A stretch of 60,000 nt of DNA from Takakia lepidozioides (taxonomy: Eukaryota > Streptophyta > Takakiopsida > Takakiales > Takakiaceae), in the NCBI GenBank assembly GCA_030704615.1, contig CM060733.1, positions 75,184,907 to 75,244,906 on the forward strand, in the 5' to 3' direction. The stretch's first letter is position 1, and each line of letters opens with the position of its first letter. The notes below the pieces were generated by a model. That model was not told the DNA's origin and ran no database searches. It saw nothing but the letters and a program-made list of their open reading frames with translations. The position numbers and the translations under genes are program-made. Shown here piece by piece: positions 23,204-33,639 of the stretch.

Positions 23204-24150
23204 GATATTTTTCCAGTTCGGGGCCGAAAACGGCTAAGTCCCAGATCTGACTGGCACCCAAAACCGGAAATTCGGCGCCATTTTTCCAGTTCTGGGCCCA
23301 GTCAGATCTGGGACTTAGCCATTTTCGGCCCCGAACTGGAAAAAATGGCGCCGAAAAAAAAAAAAAAAAAAAAACGCCATTTTTACAGTTCGGGGGCCGA
23401 AAACGGCTAAGTCCCAGATCTGACTGGCACCCAAAATCGGAAATTCGGTGCCATTTTTCCATTTCTGGGCCCAGTCAGATCTGGGACTTAGCCATTTTCA
23501 GCCCCGAACTGGAAAAATGGCACCGAAAAAAATAAATTTTAATAAGAAAACGCCATTTTTCCAGTTTGGGGTCGAAAACGGCTAAGTCCCAGATCTGACT
23601 GGCACCCAAAATCGGAAATTCGGCGCCATTTTTCCAGTTCGGGGCCCAGTCAGATCTGGGACCTAGCCATTTTAGGCCCCGAACTGGAAAAATGGCGCCG
23701 AAAAAAAAAAAAAAAAAAAAAAAACGGCCATTTTTCCAGTTTGGGGCCGAAAACGGCTAAGTCCCAGATCTGGCTGGCACCCAAAATCGGAAATTCGGCG
23801 CCATTTTTCCAGTTCAGGGCCCAGTCAGATCTGGGACTTAGCCATTTTCGGCCCCGAAATGGAAAAATGGCACCATTTTTCCAGTTCCGGGCCCCGAAAA
23901 TGGCTAAGTCCCTACGATGGCTGGAACCGCAACTGGAAATTCGGCACCATTTTTCCAGTTCCGCGCCCTATCAGATCTGGGACTTAGCCATTTTCTGCCC
24001 CGAACTGGAAAAATGGCGCCATTTTTCCAGTTCGGGGCCGAAAATGGCTAAGTCCCTAGGGTGGCTGGCACCAAAAATCGGAAATTCGGCGCCATTTTTC
24101 CAGTTCCGGGCCCAGTCAGATCTGGGACTTAGCCATTTTCGGCAAGTAAA
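21601..24150. repeat. Serial hairpins with poly(A) loops
   Basis: Repeats of a left arm (TGGAAAAATGGCGCCGAATT, GTCAGATCTGGGACTTAGCC, ATTTTCGGCCCCGAA), a homopolymer A tract of ~20-35 bases, and the reverse-complement right arm. Poly(A) centres lie near 21690, 22065, 22445, 22625, 23000, 23185, 23365 and 23712, plus a degenerate A/T centre near 23537. Arms are ~80-110 bp and highly complementary. From ~23860 the units lose the A tract. Confidence 0.9.
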
Positions 24151-24310
24151 TGCAATAAAATGTTGCATTTCAAGTCCACTGGTGCCACATTCCAACTTCA
24201 GATGACCCTATTTCCATGCCTCCTAACCCTATTTCCGTGGACTTACAATGGTCTGCTCATGTTTTTTTTTTTTCCGCTCATGCTCATGCCGCTCATGAAA
24301 TAGCAGCCCC

Positions 24311-24319
24311 TAGAAACTG
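24311..24319. repeat. Target-site duplication of MULE-A, right (TAGAAACTG)
   Basis: Partner of 17623-17631; it directly follows the terminus CATGAAATAGCAGCCCC. Confidence 0.85.
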
Positions 24320-24462
24320 AATATGGAAAAGCTTTGATACAAGAAGTGTCTTATTCACAAGCAGTCGGTTGTTTGATGCATGCTATTGTCAACACCCGAC
24401 TTGATTGCTCATTTGTAGTTGGTAGTCTCGCTCAATTCCTATCGAACCCCGAAGAAGGAGAC
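24320..24462 (+). pseudogene. Ty1/copia pol fragment, right of MULE-A
   Basis: Continues the copia frame: YGKALIQEVSYSQAVGCLMH then AIVNTRLDCSFVVGSLAQFL, the usual copia RT/RNase H linker (Y..AVGSLMYA......RPDI...V). Together with 17572-17631 it spells one uninterrupted stretch after removal of MULE-A and one target copy. It stops where the second CACTA 3' end begins. Confidence 0.8.
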
Positions 24463-24466
24463 GGAG

Positions 24467-25603
24467 ACGGATGTTGGAGAAGGAGACGAAGACACGGCCA
24501 TTGACAACGAGGTGGAGGATGATTCGGAGGTGCCTTTTGAGGGCCGGGCCATTTATGACAATGACCAAGAAGACTTGCAGCTTGATGAGGATGAAGAGGC
24601 TCCGGATGATGAAGTTGATTAGACACAAAATCAAAGCTTCATAACAATTCTCGCACCGAACTGGACCCATCCCTTCGATTGATTGTACATGTACATGCAT
24701 ATTGTATTTTATTTCTATGATTCATCAAATATGGCTGTGGCTCGTAGTCTTTCAAGAAAGTAGGCAGAGGCAATGAATATGTTGGAGCAACACATACAGA
24801 TGTGGTATCAAGAGAATTATCAAAATGAATGTCACAATCTACAAGTAGGTCCACAACAACAAGCTAAACCATAAAGAAAAACAAACACCCTACCCCAGTA
24901 CCATATGAAAAAAAAAAAAAAAAAAAAAAAAACTAAGAACCCCCAAAGGCCCTAAACCTAAACCTAGAAAGCCCTGCCGTCGCTGCCTGCGACCCCCACG
25001 CGTCGCCACCTGCAAGGCGGTTTTTGTGATTTATGAGGCCGGGGGTCGCACACGGCGACAGCCAACCATCGCAATTTACGACCTATTTTTTTGAATGGAT
25101 TTATGAGGCCTGGGGGGTCGCAAACGGCGACGGCCAGCCGTCGCAAACTGTGACCCGTTTTTTTTTTTTTGCAAAAATAGGGCAGCCGGGCAGTTTGCGA
25201 CGCCCGGCCATCGCAGGGGCCTTTTGCCCTTCATGCCACCATGCGATGGCCTGGCGTCGCAAGAAAGGGCTGCGATGAAAGAAATGGCAAGAAAGGGTTT
25301 TTTTTTTCCGGCGTGCGACGACCGGCCGTCGCCAGAAAGGGCTGCCTTCTGCCCTTTGCTGGGGGCGACGCTTGGGCGTCACATGGAAGGGCTGCCATTT
25401 TCCCTTCATCACTCCGTGCGACGGCCAGGTGTCGCCGCCTGGCCCCGGCGCCAGGTGGCGACCCGCGGGGTTTGGCTGCGACGGCCCGGCGTCGCAAACA
25501 CGCTTCGCGGGGTTGGCGTCGCACGCTCGGCGCCGCGCAGTGCGTGGGGGCGCGGCTGGCGTCGCAAACCTCCCCCCCCCCCCCCCCCCCATTTGTTGTA
25601 GTG
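24467..25603 (+). repeat. CACTA 3'-end duplication, copy 2
   Basis: Colinear with 16515-17571: acidic TNP2 tail ending at 24621, conserved noncoding DNA, longer poly(A) near 24910-24930, GTCGCA subterminal repeats, a C-rich run and TTGTTGTAGTG. The following CTT matches the bases left of 14093, so this copy supplies the outer right end of CACTA-E. Confidence 0.85.
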
Positions 25604-25859
25604 CTTGGAATGCTGGCCTGAGGTACGGGAACACGCAAATTTCAGTCTAGTGCCGAGAGTGGGTAGACCCTTGAGGTCATCCAAGATGTCCTCCCCCATG
25701 TCATTGACTGGAAAAAGTTCAGGGAAGTTTTATGCCTAACTTCATTTTCATCAGACAATATCATGGCAAACTTGCTATCCTCTCCTCTCACTTGCTAAAG
25801 CCTTTGATCATACATGAAAGGACATTGACGAGGTTTTAAGGGGATCCATTGTACCTCTT
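25604..25859. other. No gene recognised
   Basis: About 250 bases between the CACTA-E end and the Penelope-like relic. They may be the 3' untranslated part of the latter; nothing specific is visible. Confidence 0.4.
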
Positions 25860-28082
25860 AGCTTGGTAACAAGCTCGTGTAACGGGAAGTAGAGGCCAGG
25901 AAAGGAGCCGTGTTTCAAGAACTTTATCAAGATTCGAACCAACTTTTTGGTCTTGAAGCCGTTTCACCCAAGTGTTTGGATAAGGACACAACATTCTTTC
26001 TAGGCAAAATCAGTGCTGCTGGAAATGTATAGAATAGGGAAAGCTTGAGAGACGACAACATTGTAGGACTGATTCACAGGTCTGTTAGAAAGAAACTAGA
26101 TGTACTGTGTGTAAGGGAAAGGCAATAGCCTTCTCTTATCATATTTCTGAAACTAAAAAAGGCCGGTATCAGAATTCAGTACACTGATCTGCACATTCAT
26201 AAAGCATGCCTCCAAGCCAGTGTATGGTATATCATCCTTGGTTCTCAATAACTCTGGTTTAATCTCCACCACATTGAGAGGGTAAACCCACCATGGGTTT
26301 TGGTTATTTCTATCCGTAGAAGGATCAAGAAACAACTTTGCATCACCGACATTCAACCAGCATATGTCATCGATGTACCTGAAGGCTGACTTGAATTTAG
26401 TCATAAGCTGGAACTGTCCAAGAGTAGCCAGTCGGAGAATAAATTTAATCTCATAGGACAGGAAGTAAATGTTACACCATAGAGGAGAACATGAAAAACC
26501 CATGGGTATGCCAGAAACTTGCTGCCAAACTCAATCTCCCAATGCAACAAAACAATGAGTCATCAACCACTTATGGAGCCCAAACAATCTAGCTTCGGAT
26601 AGCTCAATCCACGTACCAGTCTTAGGAGAAGAGGGTCCCCACCTACACTTCCCGAACGTGTTGTTCCTGGCTGGGATCCATAGTGAGTGATTGGATCGAG
26701 GGTGAGCAATGTGGTATTGCCGGAAGGCAATCTGAACCACATATTCGATGGCGGCACCCAAATTGTCTTCACCTGTCAAGGGTATGTTTTTGTAACATTG
26801 AGTGATGTCCGTGACAAACACATCATGAATCCTTGCAGGTAAATTCAGAGTAAAATCAGAGATGTTGTCTATTATCCAATACATGGAAGTGGACACTTTG
26901 AAAAAATTCTCATAAGTGTCAAGCCGTGCTTTGACCCATTCCTTTACCAAAGGCAATAGATCCATGGTCGCACGTGTCAATAGACTGGCAAGTTCGCTGA
27001 AAATACAATTATGGGCGTTGGTAATCCAGCGGTACTTCTTTTTGTGTAGCTTGTAAATTCCCATCACGTAGGGGAGGTTACATGCTGCTACTGGTATTTC
27101 AGGGAGCAAGTTCTGTAATTCTTCAGAAATGCTTCTCAAGACTGAATCGGGTGAAAGCCATACCTCATTTTCAGAACAGGGTTTGAAATCTTTACCCGTC
27201 AGCCGATGGTATGCTTGTGTTCTTATGTGCTTCACACACATAAAACATACGTTATTGTTAGCCTTGTCAAGTCCAGACATGTAAAGGTGAGAAAGAAGCC
27301 ATGTAAGTTCATCCCGTGCCTCTTGCACAATAAAAGGATTTCTTTCATGATGATTGAAACGGCCATTGCGTCTGCTAGCTTTTTGTTTCAGTCTGTCCCA
27401 GCATGTGTTTTTCAACCATTGGCTGCATGATATCACCCAATTCTCACAAGTATCTACTTGTAGAATGTCACATGTCTTGAAAAAAGCAGAGTGGACTTGC
27501 TCAACTACATCCTTCAACAAGGTACGTTTGAGAGGGATGTGATTCATACCTAGGCTGAACACGGCTTTCAGTCTCTCATGTCTGATGATGTTCAAATCCA
27601 TGGTACGTAGGTGTTGTTTGGGAACAGACCCAGGTAAATGGAACTCTGTTACCGTAGCCTCATCACAAAACGCACGAAACCTGTTAGTTCCATCACATGC
27701 GCATTCTGGTGACATAATCAGATCTTGCATGAAGTTGAAGTCTCGGAAAACAATGTTCAGCAGACTGGTAAAATTCAGTGTTGCATTGTTTATGATAGGT
27801 CCATCCAAAGACAATCTCATCAACAAGGAGAGCCAGGTCTGGTTGTGCATGAGTCACCAGAGCTTCCTTAATCAGGTTCTTAGGGCTGATCCATTCCATA
27901 CCTCGGTTTGGGTATAGCATATGTATGAATCCCAAGGGGGTAGGCTTCGCCGCATGAGTTATGAATTTCCTGCCATGGGCATGGGTCTCAATCAGCCTGC
28001 AACCTCCCTCCAGTATGTTGAGATTCTCAGAATCCTCCAAAACTCCAGAGTCCAGCCCTTGCATATTGGTACTTGAAGTCAC
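25860..28082 (-). pseudogene. Penelope-like element reverse transcriptase
   Basis: Reads downward from ~28082. An N-terminal region (CACDGTNRFRAFCDEA near 27680) precedes the RT core: YVMGIYKLHKKKYRWI (motif 1-2), VTDITQCYKNIPL (motif A), SGIPMGFSCSPLWCNIYF (motif B), and FRYIDDICWLN (motif C with Y-I-D-D). Then come YDKRRLLPFPYTQYI and a tail to FPGLYFP near 25870. This is the Penelope-like order, not LINE or LTR type. In-frame stops: a TGA between LGD and VWQQ (~26528, Arg expected from CGA), and three more in the tail. No GIY-YIG nuclease motif is visible on either side, so it may belong to an endonuclease-lacking lineage or be truncated. A frame change near 27850 separates the N-terminal ORF. 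Confidence 0.85.
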
Positions 28083-29285
28083 TTGCCGTGACTAGTGGTT
28101 GTTTGCATTGCTGGAAAACATGGAGGCCAGGGACTGAAATCCCAAAGCGAACTTGATGTACACCCCTCCAACACAGGAACTTATATGCTGGCCAACTGCT
28201 AGACCATAAAAATCCTTGTTAGTAGGTCAGACTGGTAATGAAATAACAAGAAAGGAAGATGGTAGATAGTGTGTACAAACACCACTAAGTACACTAGAAA
28301 AGGAAGAGAGTGGGAAGATATTCACGTCATGTCAAGACATGGACAAGACCCATAAGGGTCATTGTCAACTAAAGACATAAACAGCCCTAGATAGGGCACT
28401 ATCTCACACTTCCAATCTTGTAAAATCATCCCAAAAGACAACACCCAATCATCCAAGACAAAACATGGCGGGAGGGCGGGGTTTGTTCTTGTGTGGGACA
28501 AGATAAGATATTGCTGCCCCTGTGCAGGCTGCAAGGCCTCTTGGTTCAGCCTGTACACATACCTTACCAGTAGGTCAAGTAATGAAGGAGCACACAAGTG
28601 TGCTGAGGTTATGCAAAGGGCAAGGTACCATGGTCCAGCCTGCCCTATTACCATTTCAAGACACGTTTTCACACATACGTCTTGGACAAGACCCACGGGT
28701 TGCAACAACTTACCTTTTCAGCCATTAATTATGGCAGGTCATGCATCAGCCAAGGCATAAGGACCAGCCTGCAGTTTGTCAAAATCACAGCATGCCACCA
28801 AGAAGTTCAACTTGAGCAAGATGAAATAAATTCCATATCATTTGTATTCACCCCGAGACATGTGATCATACAAGGTGTCAAGGGAATGTGAATTCAGCTT
28901 GTCAAATTGCAGGTTCAAGACTTGTACAAACAAATAGCATGAACAGCCGAGATCCAACCTCTTTTGCATATAAAAAACCAGATAGCAGGTCATAGGCCTG
29001 ATGTCATGACAGAGCCAAAACTATAGGTAGGATCCCATTGCAGCTTACCATCCTCATCCTTCAAGAGTTCCATGCTAAAACATGCAAAGAACACCTCACT
29101 ATGATCCATTACACCTCAGAAGCAGGCCCGAAAAGGAGCAGGGCGGTGCCTTATCAGGCTGCCGCCATAATCTTCAAGGCCACCATGTCCATAGATACCC
29201 AAAACCGCCAAAAACATACCACCAGAAATGAGATCCTCTTTGGCCAAAAGAACTTACAACCTAGCTCAATAATCCACCAAGTATC
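28083..29285. other. No gene recognised
   Basis: About 1.2 kb between the Penelope-like gene and the MULE-D end. The phrase GGACAAGACCCA recurs (near 28340 and 28684), and opposite-strand open frames of ~90-130 codons lack motifs. It could be interior of MULE-D or 5' untranslated sequence of the Penelope-like element. Confidence 0.4.
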
Positions 29286-29857
29286 GTCGTAGGTACCCCC
29301 AGAGGCGGCCTTCGCCAACACCAAACCGCTCCGAAATTTCGCACGTGCGAACCCTAATGCGGCACCATATTTCCCAGTTCAGTTGCAAACCTTTCCCGCC
29401 GAATACCCGAAGAAGACAGAATTGTGAAGTACTGCAGACTGTATTGGAGCAGACTCCATTGGTTCAATCGCGGCAAAAGGGTCAGCTTCATTCCAATGTT
29501 AAGGCATGTAAAACCGCGGAATACTCTATACAGGCCAGTATGCGACGTCCTTTTGCAGTGGTATACTGGATTTCCCGTTGCACGGTCACTTATTTCCATG
29601 AGCGGATCTAAAAAACCATGAGCGGACTTGTTACTGACGACATATCTTCGCCGCATTACATGATCTGGAACGTCCAAAAACGGCAAGGTCAAATAAAAAA
29701 AACTATTATTTTAATACTGTTTAATCTGCCGCATTTCCAAATTTGGAGGAGTCCGCTCATGAAATCCGCGTATCTTAGACTTCGGCTCACCGCTCATGCG
29801 GCTCATGCGGCTCATGGCTCATGGCTCATGGTTTCTGCTCATGAAATAGTAAACCTC
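29286..29857 (-). mobile_element. MULE-D, terminal ~570 bp only
   Basis: This segment is the reverse complement of the left end of MULE-C (36892-37441), at high identity with small indels. It ends GCTCATGAAATAGTAAACCTC at 29857 less its first base, preceded by the CATGAGCC cluster. Its outer edge faces right, MULE-C's outer edge faces left, and CACTA-F start plus flank lie between, so the two are ends of different elements. The predicted 9-bp target copy is TCTCTACTG (29858-29866). I did not find its partner, and the left end of MULE-D is not identified in the window. Confidence 0.75.
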
Positions 29858-29929
29858 TCTCTACTGGGAATTGGCAGTTTGCTATCAGTGTTGACTTCTT
29901 GTTTTCTCATCCTCTATCAGGCTTTTTCA

Positions 29930-30190
29930 TCCATACCGGATGAGCCACCAGGATGGACAATGAATTACCTCTAGGATGGTTCTTTTGGCCTTTTCATTCC
30001 TCCTTTATTGACTCTCATCCATACCGGATGAGTCACCATGGAAGAAAAGAATTACCTCTATGAAGGTTGCCAACAACATCCTATTTTTCCATCCGTACCG
30101 GATGAAAAACTACCAGGGTGATAATTTTTCATTCCTCTTTTATTGACTCTTTTTATCCATACCGGATGGTCTGGTGAGGAATGATAGAAT
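29930..30190. repeat. Dispersed CATCCATACCGGATGA repeat
   Basis: Four copies of the imperfect palindrome CATCCATACCGGATG (near 29930, 30009, 30098 and 30158), spaced ~60-90 bases, with TTTATTGACTC before and GAATTACCT after several of them. The plan of palindrome plus AATTACCT resembles the 53-bp satellite in MULE-A, although the palindrome core differs. Confidence 0.6.
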
Positions 30191-30322
30191 TACCTAGATA
30201 GAGGTAAGGCGTTGCCACGGATGATATTCCCTACTTTTTCATCCTGACACAAGTGATTTGTCTATGGATGATGTGATTATGGCCTGGAATTGATTTACTA
30301 CCCCTAATTATGATTAATTACG

Positions 30323-30778
30323 GTGGAAACCCTAACCCCTACCCCAAAACCTATTTTTAACCTTGCTGCGGATGAAATTCGTCAGGGTATACGGATGCGT
30401 CCTACTATTTTTCATCCACGGATAAATAATCGGGGGACAACCCTATGTCGTCTCTCCCGTTGTCAGAAGCACGCGACGTGCTTCCGAGCTCGCGAGGAGA
30501 GTGTTATGGCGGACGTGCTTCGGTGGCTGCCCCGTTTGTGGTGTTGTACCCATGCTGGACGAGTGCCTGGGGGGGGCGCGAAGGCGGCGCCTTGTCTCTC
30601 TTGCAACGGGAAATACCGCTATGAATGCAGTGGCATCTTCCCTCCTCTGGCTTTTTCTGTGCTTAGCAAGGATGCTTATGATGGGAAGTTCTCTCCCTCC
30701 TTTCTAGTGCCTTGCGATTGTGTCTGCTTTGCTTCATTGCTTATGTGCTTTGTGGAGGCAGCTTGCTGCGGGTGGTGA
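30323..30778 (+). CDS. Open reading frame of unknown function
   Basis: A 151-codon frame starting METLTPTPKPIFNL. It has a Cys-rich middle (CTHAGRVPGGG, CLSCNGKYRYEC) and a hydrophobic C-terminus (LVPCDCVCFASLLMCFVEAA). No recognised domain, no intron signal I trust, and transposons on both sides. It may be chance. It lies just left of the CACTA-F terminus. Confidence 0.2.
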   Translation: METLTPTPKPIFNLAADEIRQGIRMRPTIFHPRINNRGTTLCRLSRCQKHATCFRAREESVMADVLRWLPRLWCCTHAGRVPGGGAKAAPCLSCNGKYRYECSGIFPPLAFSVLSKDAYDGKFSPSFLVPCDCVCFASLLMCFVEAACCGW

Positions 30779-30939
30779 TGGCGCATAAACCTCTTCCCCA
30801 ATCGCTTAAGGTGCCTTTGGAGTTTAGGGATTCTCATGTTTTTATCTCTCTCTCTTGCTTTTGAGTTTCTTAGTTGACATCGATGCACTATAAGAGATGA
30901 GCATTTTTAGGACTACGGCTTTGGCGGAGTCATAAGAAC

Positions 30940-31400
30940 TGCACTAGGTAGATGACTACAGAGCGCTGAAATGCGTTGCAGCCATAGTTTTATCACTACA
31001 TGACGCCGGATATCACTACATGACTCCGGAAAGTTAGGAAGCTTTGGTCAAACATTGTTGACCACAATGACATGGATGGTTTATATGACTAGTGTGATAT
31101 GTTTGACTACACGTGGACGACGTTTCATAGAATGTTATGACTCCATGACTGAAGATGGTTTCACAGCTCTAATTATACGACTACATCGCTACACGTGTCA
31201 TTTCGAAGGCAAATACACGAATGTATTCATCCATTGGACGAATTCATCCACAGCATGACATGGCATATAAACTTATGACTGTCTGACTGCAGATTGATTC
31301 ATGACTCTATATATATGACTACATCACTACACGTGGCATTTTAAAGGCATTTATATGACTTTATTAGTACACGTGTCATTTTGAAGACATATACACCATC
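30940..31400. repeat. CACTA-F subterminal repeats
   Basis: At least eight direct and inverted copies of a word near ATGACTACATSACTACACGTG (degenerate), for example at 30991, 31011, 31178 and 31315. Similar words at 35690-35940 suggest binding sites for an element-encoded protein, as TnpA sites are in En/Spm. Confidence 0.6.
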
Positions 31401-31579
31401 CATTGGATGAGCTCATCCATCCATGTTTGTCGAAATCCTATCAGCTTAGTACATGTGTTAGTTTCCTATTGGTTTGATATAGCTCAAGCATTTTGTAGTT
31501 AACGTAGAGCACTAAGTCGCATTCTTCATTGAGTCTGTAAAGTGAGAGTCTGCAAAGGATGCCATTTGGAATGTGGAGT

Positions 31580-31775
31580 TTGCAGAGAGGGAATGTGCGA
31601 CAGTATGGCTGAACGACGGGTTGTGTCTTCAAATGCGATGATTGCAGGATAGCATGGTGATCATATCATAGGCTAGAACTGCATCTACTTGAAGAAATTT
31701 GGAACGTTACCTTCATGGACATGTATGGAAGCATCGACGATGCGAATTCAAAGGGAGAGTTCGATAGGATTTACA
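31580..31775 (+). pseudogene. Captured PPR fragment in CACTA-F
   Basis: CDSMAERRVVSSNAMIAG (near 31590) matches the end of a PPR L-motif (usual form F..M.ERDVVSWNAMIAG); FMDMYGSIDDA near 31715 matches DMYAKCGSIDDA with three residues lost. The two lie in different frames. Only about two motifs remain. It could be flanking debris captured along with the RPS3a piece. Confidence 0.6.
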
Positions 31776-32206
31776 AAGGTTATCTGGTGTCAGATTGGTA
31801 AGTTATAATCGAAACGTTTAAATATCTGCTGCCAAGTCTACATCTCTTCCATTAGCAGTTATAACCAATCACCATCCTGAAGCTACAGGCCCGATGCGAA
31901 ATCCCAATCGAAACCTGCATCTTCCTCCCCCTTTTTGTCCTTATTTCGCTGTCAAACCTTTCATTCTATGTGGAAGGTTCCAAAGGGAACTTCACATTTC
32001 CCCTCATGATCTTGATTTTGGGAATTCTTTTCGAATGCAATGCTGTTAGGATATGGGTAGCATTGTCGTCATCACAGGTTGGCCGATCAAATAATGGAAG
32101 ATATTACAAAGGAAAGGTTGAAGCTGGCCGCCAGTATATGTGTTCTATCTGCGAATTGCCAAACTGGCTTCACCAAGAATGTGTAGGGTCGCAATGTCCT
32201 CACTAA

Positions 32207-32411
32207 CTTTTAGGTTACTCTCATTTTAAGTGGGTGCAGTGCTGCTTCTAGTATGGGGCTCTTATCACTCAGTACATCATAGCGAAATTGAAGTGCTTAT
32301 TCTCAGGTAAATCTGTGTCTTTTGGCACTCTAAAGTGAGCTTTTTTTGTTGTCAGGGTTAAAGGCCGTGTTGTAAATTGACTTGGGATTGGTCCAGGGAA
32401 TAAATTTCACC
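32207..32411. other. No gene recognised
   Basis: Just upstream is a 78-codon frame (31970-32206) ending CSICELPNWLHQECVGSQC, a Cys/His cluster that could be a zinc-binding remnant. The remaining bases hold nothing I can name, apart from possible intron sequence before the RPS3a exon. Confidence 0.3.
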
Positions 32412-32737
32412 ACAGACAAGTTGATGGAGGCTGGTGTGGAAATGGTAGAGTCTGATAGAGTCACATGTGGATGTGAAAACAACAGACAATTACATGTTGC
32501 GGATTTTCTGCATTGGCTTCACAAAGAAGCGACCCAACCACATTAAGCGCACTTGCTACGCACAATTTCAAAAATGTTAGACAATTTCTAGGGCTCTTCG
32601 ACCAAATGATGCAATTCTTAGAAGTTGAATGGCAGTCTCTGAAAGAAATAGAACCTCAAGTACACCAGCCAATAGTTTTTGGGGATAATGAAGGCATTTC
32701 AGGTCTCTGATGTCCATTTCTGAGGTTCATGTATGAG

Positions 32738-32781
<44 letters not shown>

Positions 32782-33345
32782 ACACACACACACACACAGA
32801 AATTTCCATAGAACATGACGCTTGCAATGGTGGTTGCTTGTCAGGAACACTGCAAAACATTGTATGCAGCCAATATTTCCATGCAGGTCCTTCACCAGTT
32901 TCGCGATATGCAGCCTGATGTAAGTAGTGTTACCATGTCTCGGCTTGCTTCAGTAGAAGATGAGGGAGATCATTGTGCATGAAGCTCAAACTTGTGATTT
33001 GAAGGTTCTTGTAGCCAAGTTCATTCCAGAGGTGATTGGAAAAGACATTGAGAAGATATCAGCCAGTATGTATCCTATACAAAACACCTTCATCCACAAA
33101 GTAAATATTATGAAAGCTCCCAGAGTTGATGTGGGCAAGCTTATGGAGGTAGAACTCGCTTCCCTCCTCTAATTTAAGTGTTGGATAAGTTTCAATTTAG
33201 TGTCGACGTTCATTGCATACATTGGCTGTTTTCTTGGCTGGTATCTTGTTGCTTGGCTGCTTTCATGGGGATCACATACAGTGAGGAGGTGGGAGCAAAG
33301 ATAGAGCGACATGTTGGTGAGTTGGAAGAGCTTGGAGGGGAGCAT
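32412..33345 (+). pseudogene. RPS3A: Captured 40S ribosomal protein eS1 (RPS3a) fragment with introns
   Basis: The first exon (about 32412-32562) gives FTTDKL, then after a slip [20 protein letters not shown] and [20 protein letters not shown]. The second (32959-33148) gives [40 protein letters not shown] and [12 protein letters not shown]. The third (about 33270-33345) gives YSEEVGAKIERH and GGEHVEVPG. These match the conserved C-terminal two thirds of eS1, a small-subunit ribosomal protein. Intron-like sequence separates the exons, so the capture was at DNA level and not a processed copy. The codon for the conserved Gln after KW is TAG. The N-terminal third is absent. The fragment lies between the CACTA-F terminus and its TNP2 gene. 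Confidence 0.85.
32743..32799. repeat. (GA)n(CA)n microsatellite
   Basis: About 17 GA units followed by 11 CA units, inside the presumed intron of the captured RPS3a fragment. Confidence 0.95.
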
Positions 33346-33639
33346 GTTGAGGTACCGGGGGTTAAATTTCCCGTGTGTAGTGGAAGGGGAGGAGTACAAA
33401 CGTAAGTTTTGCTGCAATAATTTTTGTTTTCCAGCCTACATGTTCTTGTTGGATATTAAATGAAGTGCTTTCAATGTTGCTGCAATACCATAATAAAGTA
33501 GAGGCTGCTGAATGCAGTTGGCCTTGCTTGGTGCGGACAGAATCCATTGCAATGTGGAGATGGCTGATTATAGCATTTCCAGAGGATGGTGTGGATGGCC
33601 TTGCGTGGTGCATTTCTCAATTCCTCATACTCTACAGGA
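33346..33639. other. No gene recognised
   Basis: Junction between the captured RPS3a piece and the 3'-truncated TNP2 gene. It may be further intron or exon of captured host DNA. No motif. Confidence 0.35.

Larger units (their letters stand above)
17632..24310. mobile_element. MULE-A, satellite-filled Mutator-like element
   Basis: The left terminus is GAGGTTAGCTATTTCATGAGC less its last base plus repeats of CATGAGCGG; the right terminus is the inverse (GCTCATGAAATAGCAGCCCC). It is flanked by a 9-bp duplication with one mismatch. The first ~370 bases match the left end of MULE-B (57756 on) closely. The interior holds a decayed minus-strand gene coding only the N-terminal half of the family transposase, then ~4.8 kb of palindromic tandem repeats. 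No DDE domain remains, so it would depend on another copy to move. Confidence 0.85.
14093..25603 (+). mobile_element. CACTA-E (En/Spm superfamily), composite
   Basis: The left end is CACTACAAGAAAAGG and the reverse complement of the right end is CACTACAACAAATGG, both fitting the CACTA terminal consensus. The 3 bases outside each end are CTT (14090-14092 and 25604-25606), the 3-bp target duplication expected of the superfamily. Both ends carry subterminal GTCGCA/TGCGAC repeats (14120-14210, 17030-17560, 24975-25570). Inside are a minus-strand ORF, the C-terminal part of TNP2, two copies of the 3' end, a copia fragment and MULE-A. Because the first 3' end (17571) is followed by CAA and not CTT, the outer pair is the better element, but two overlapping CACTA copies are also possible. 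Confidence 0.75.
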
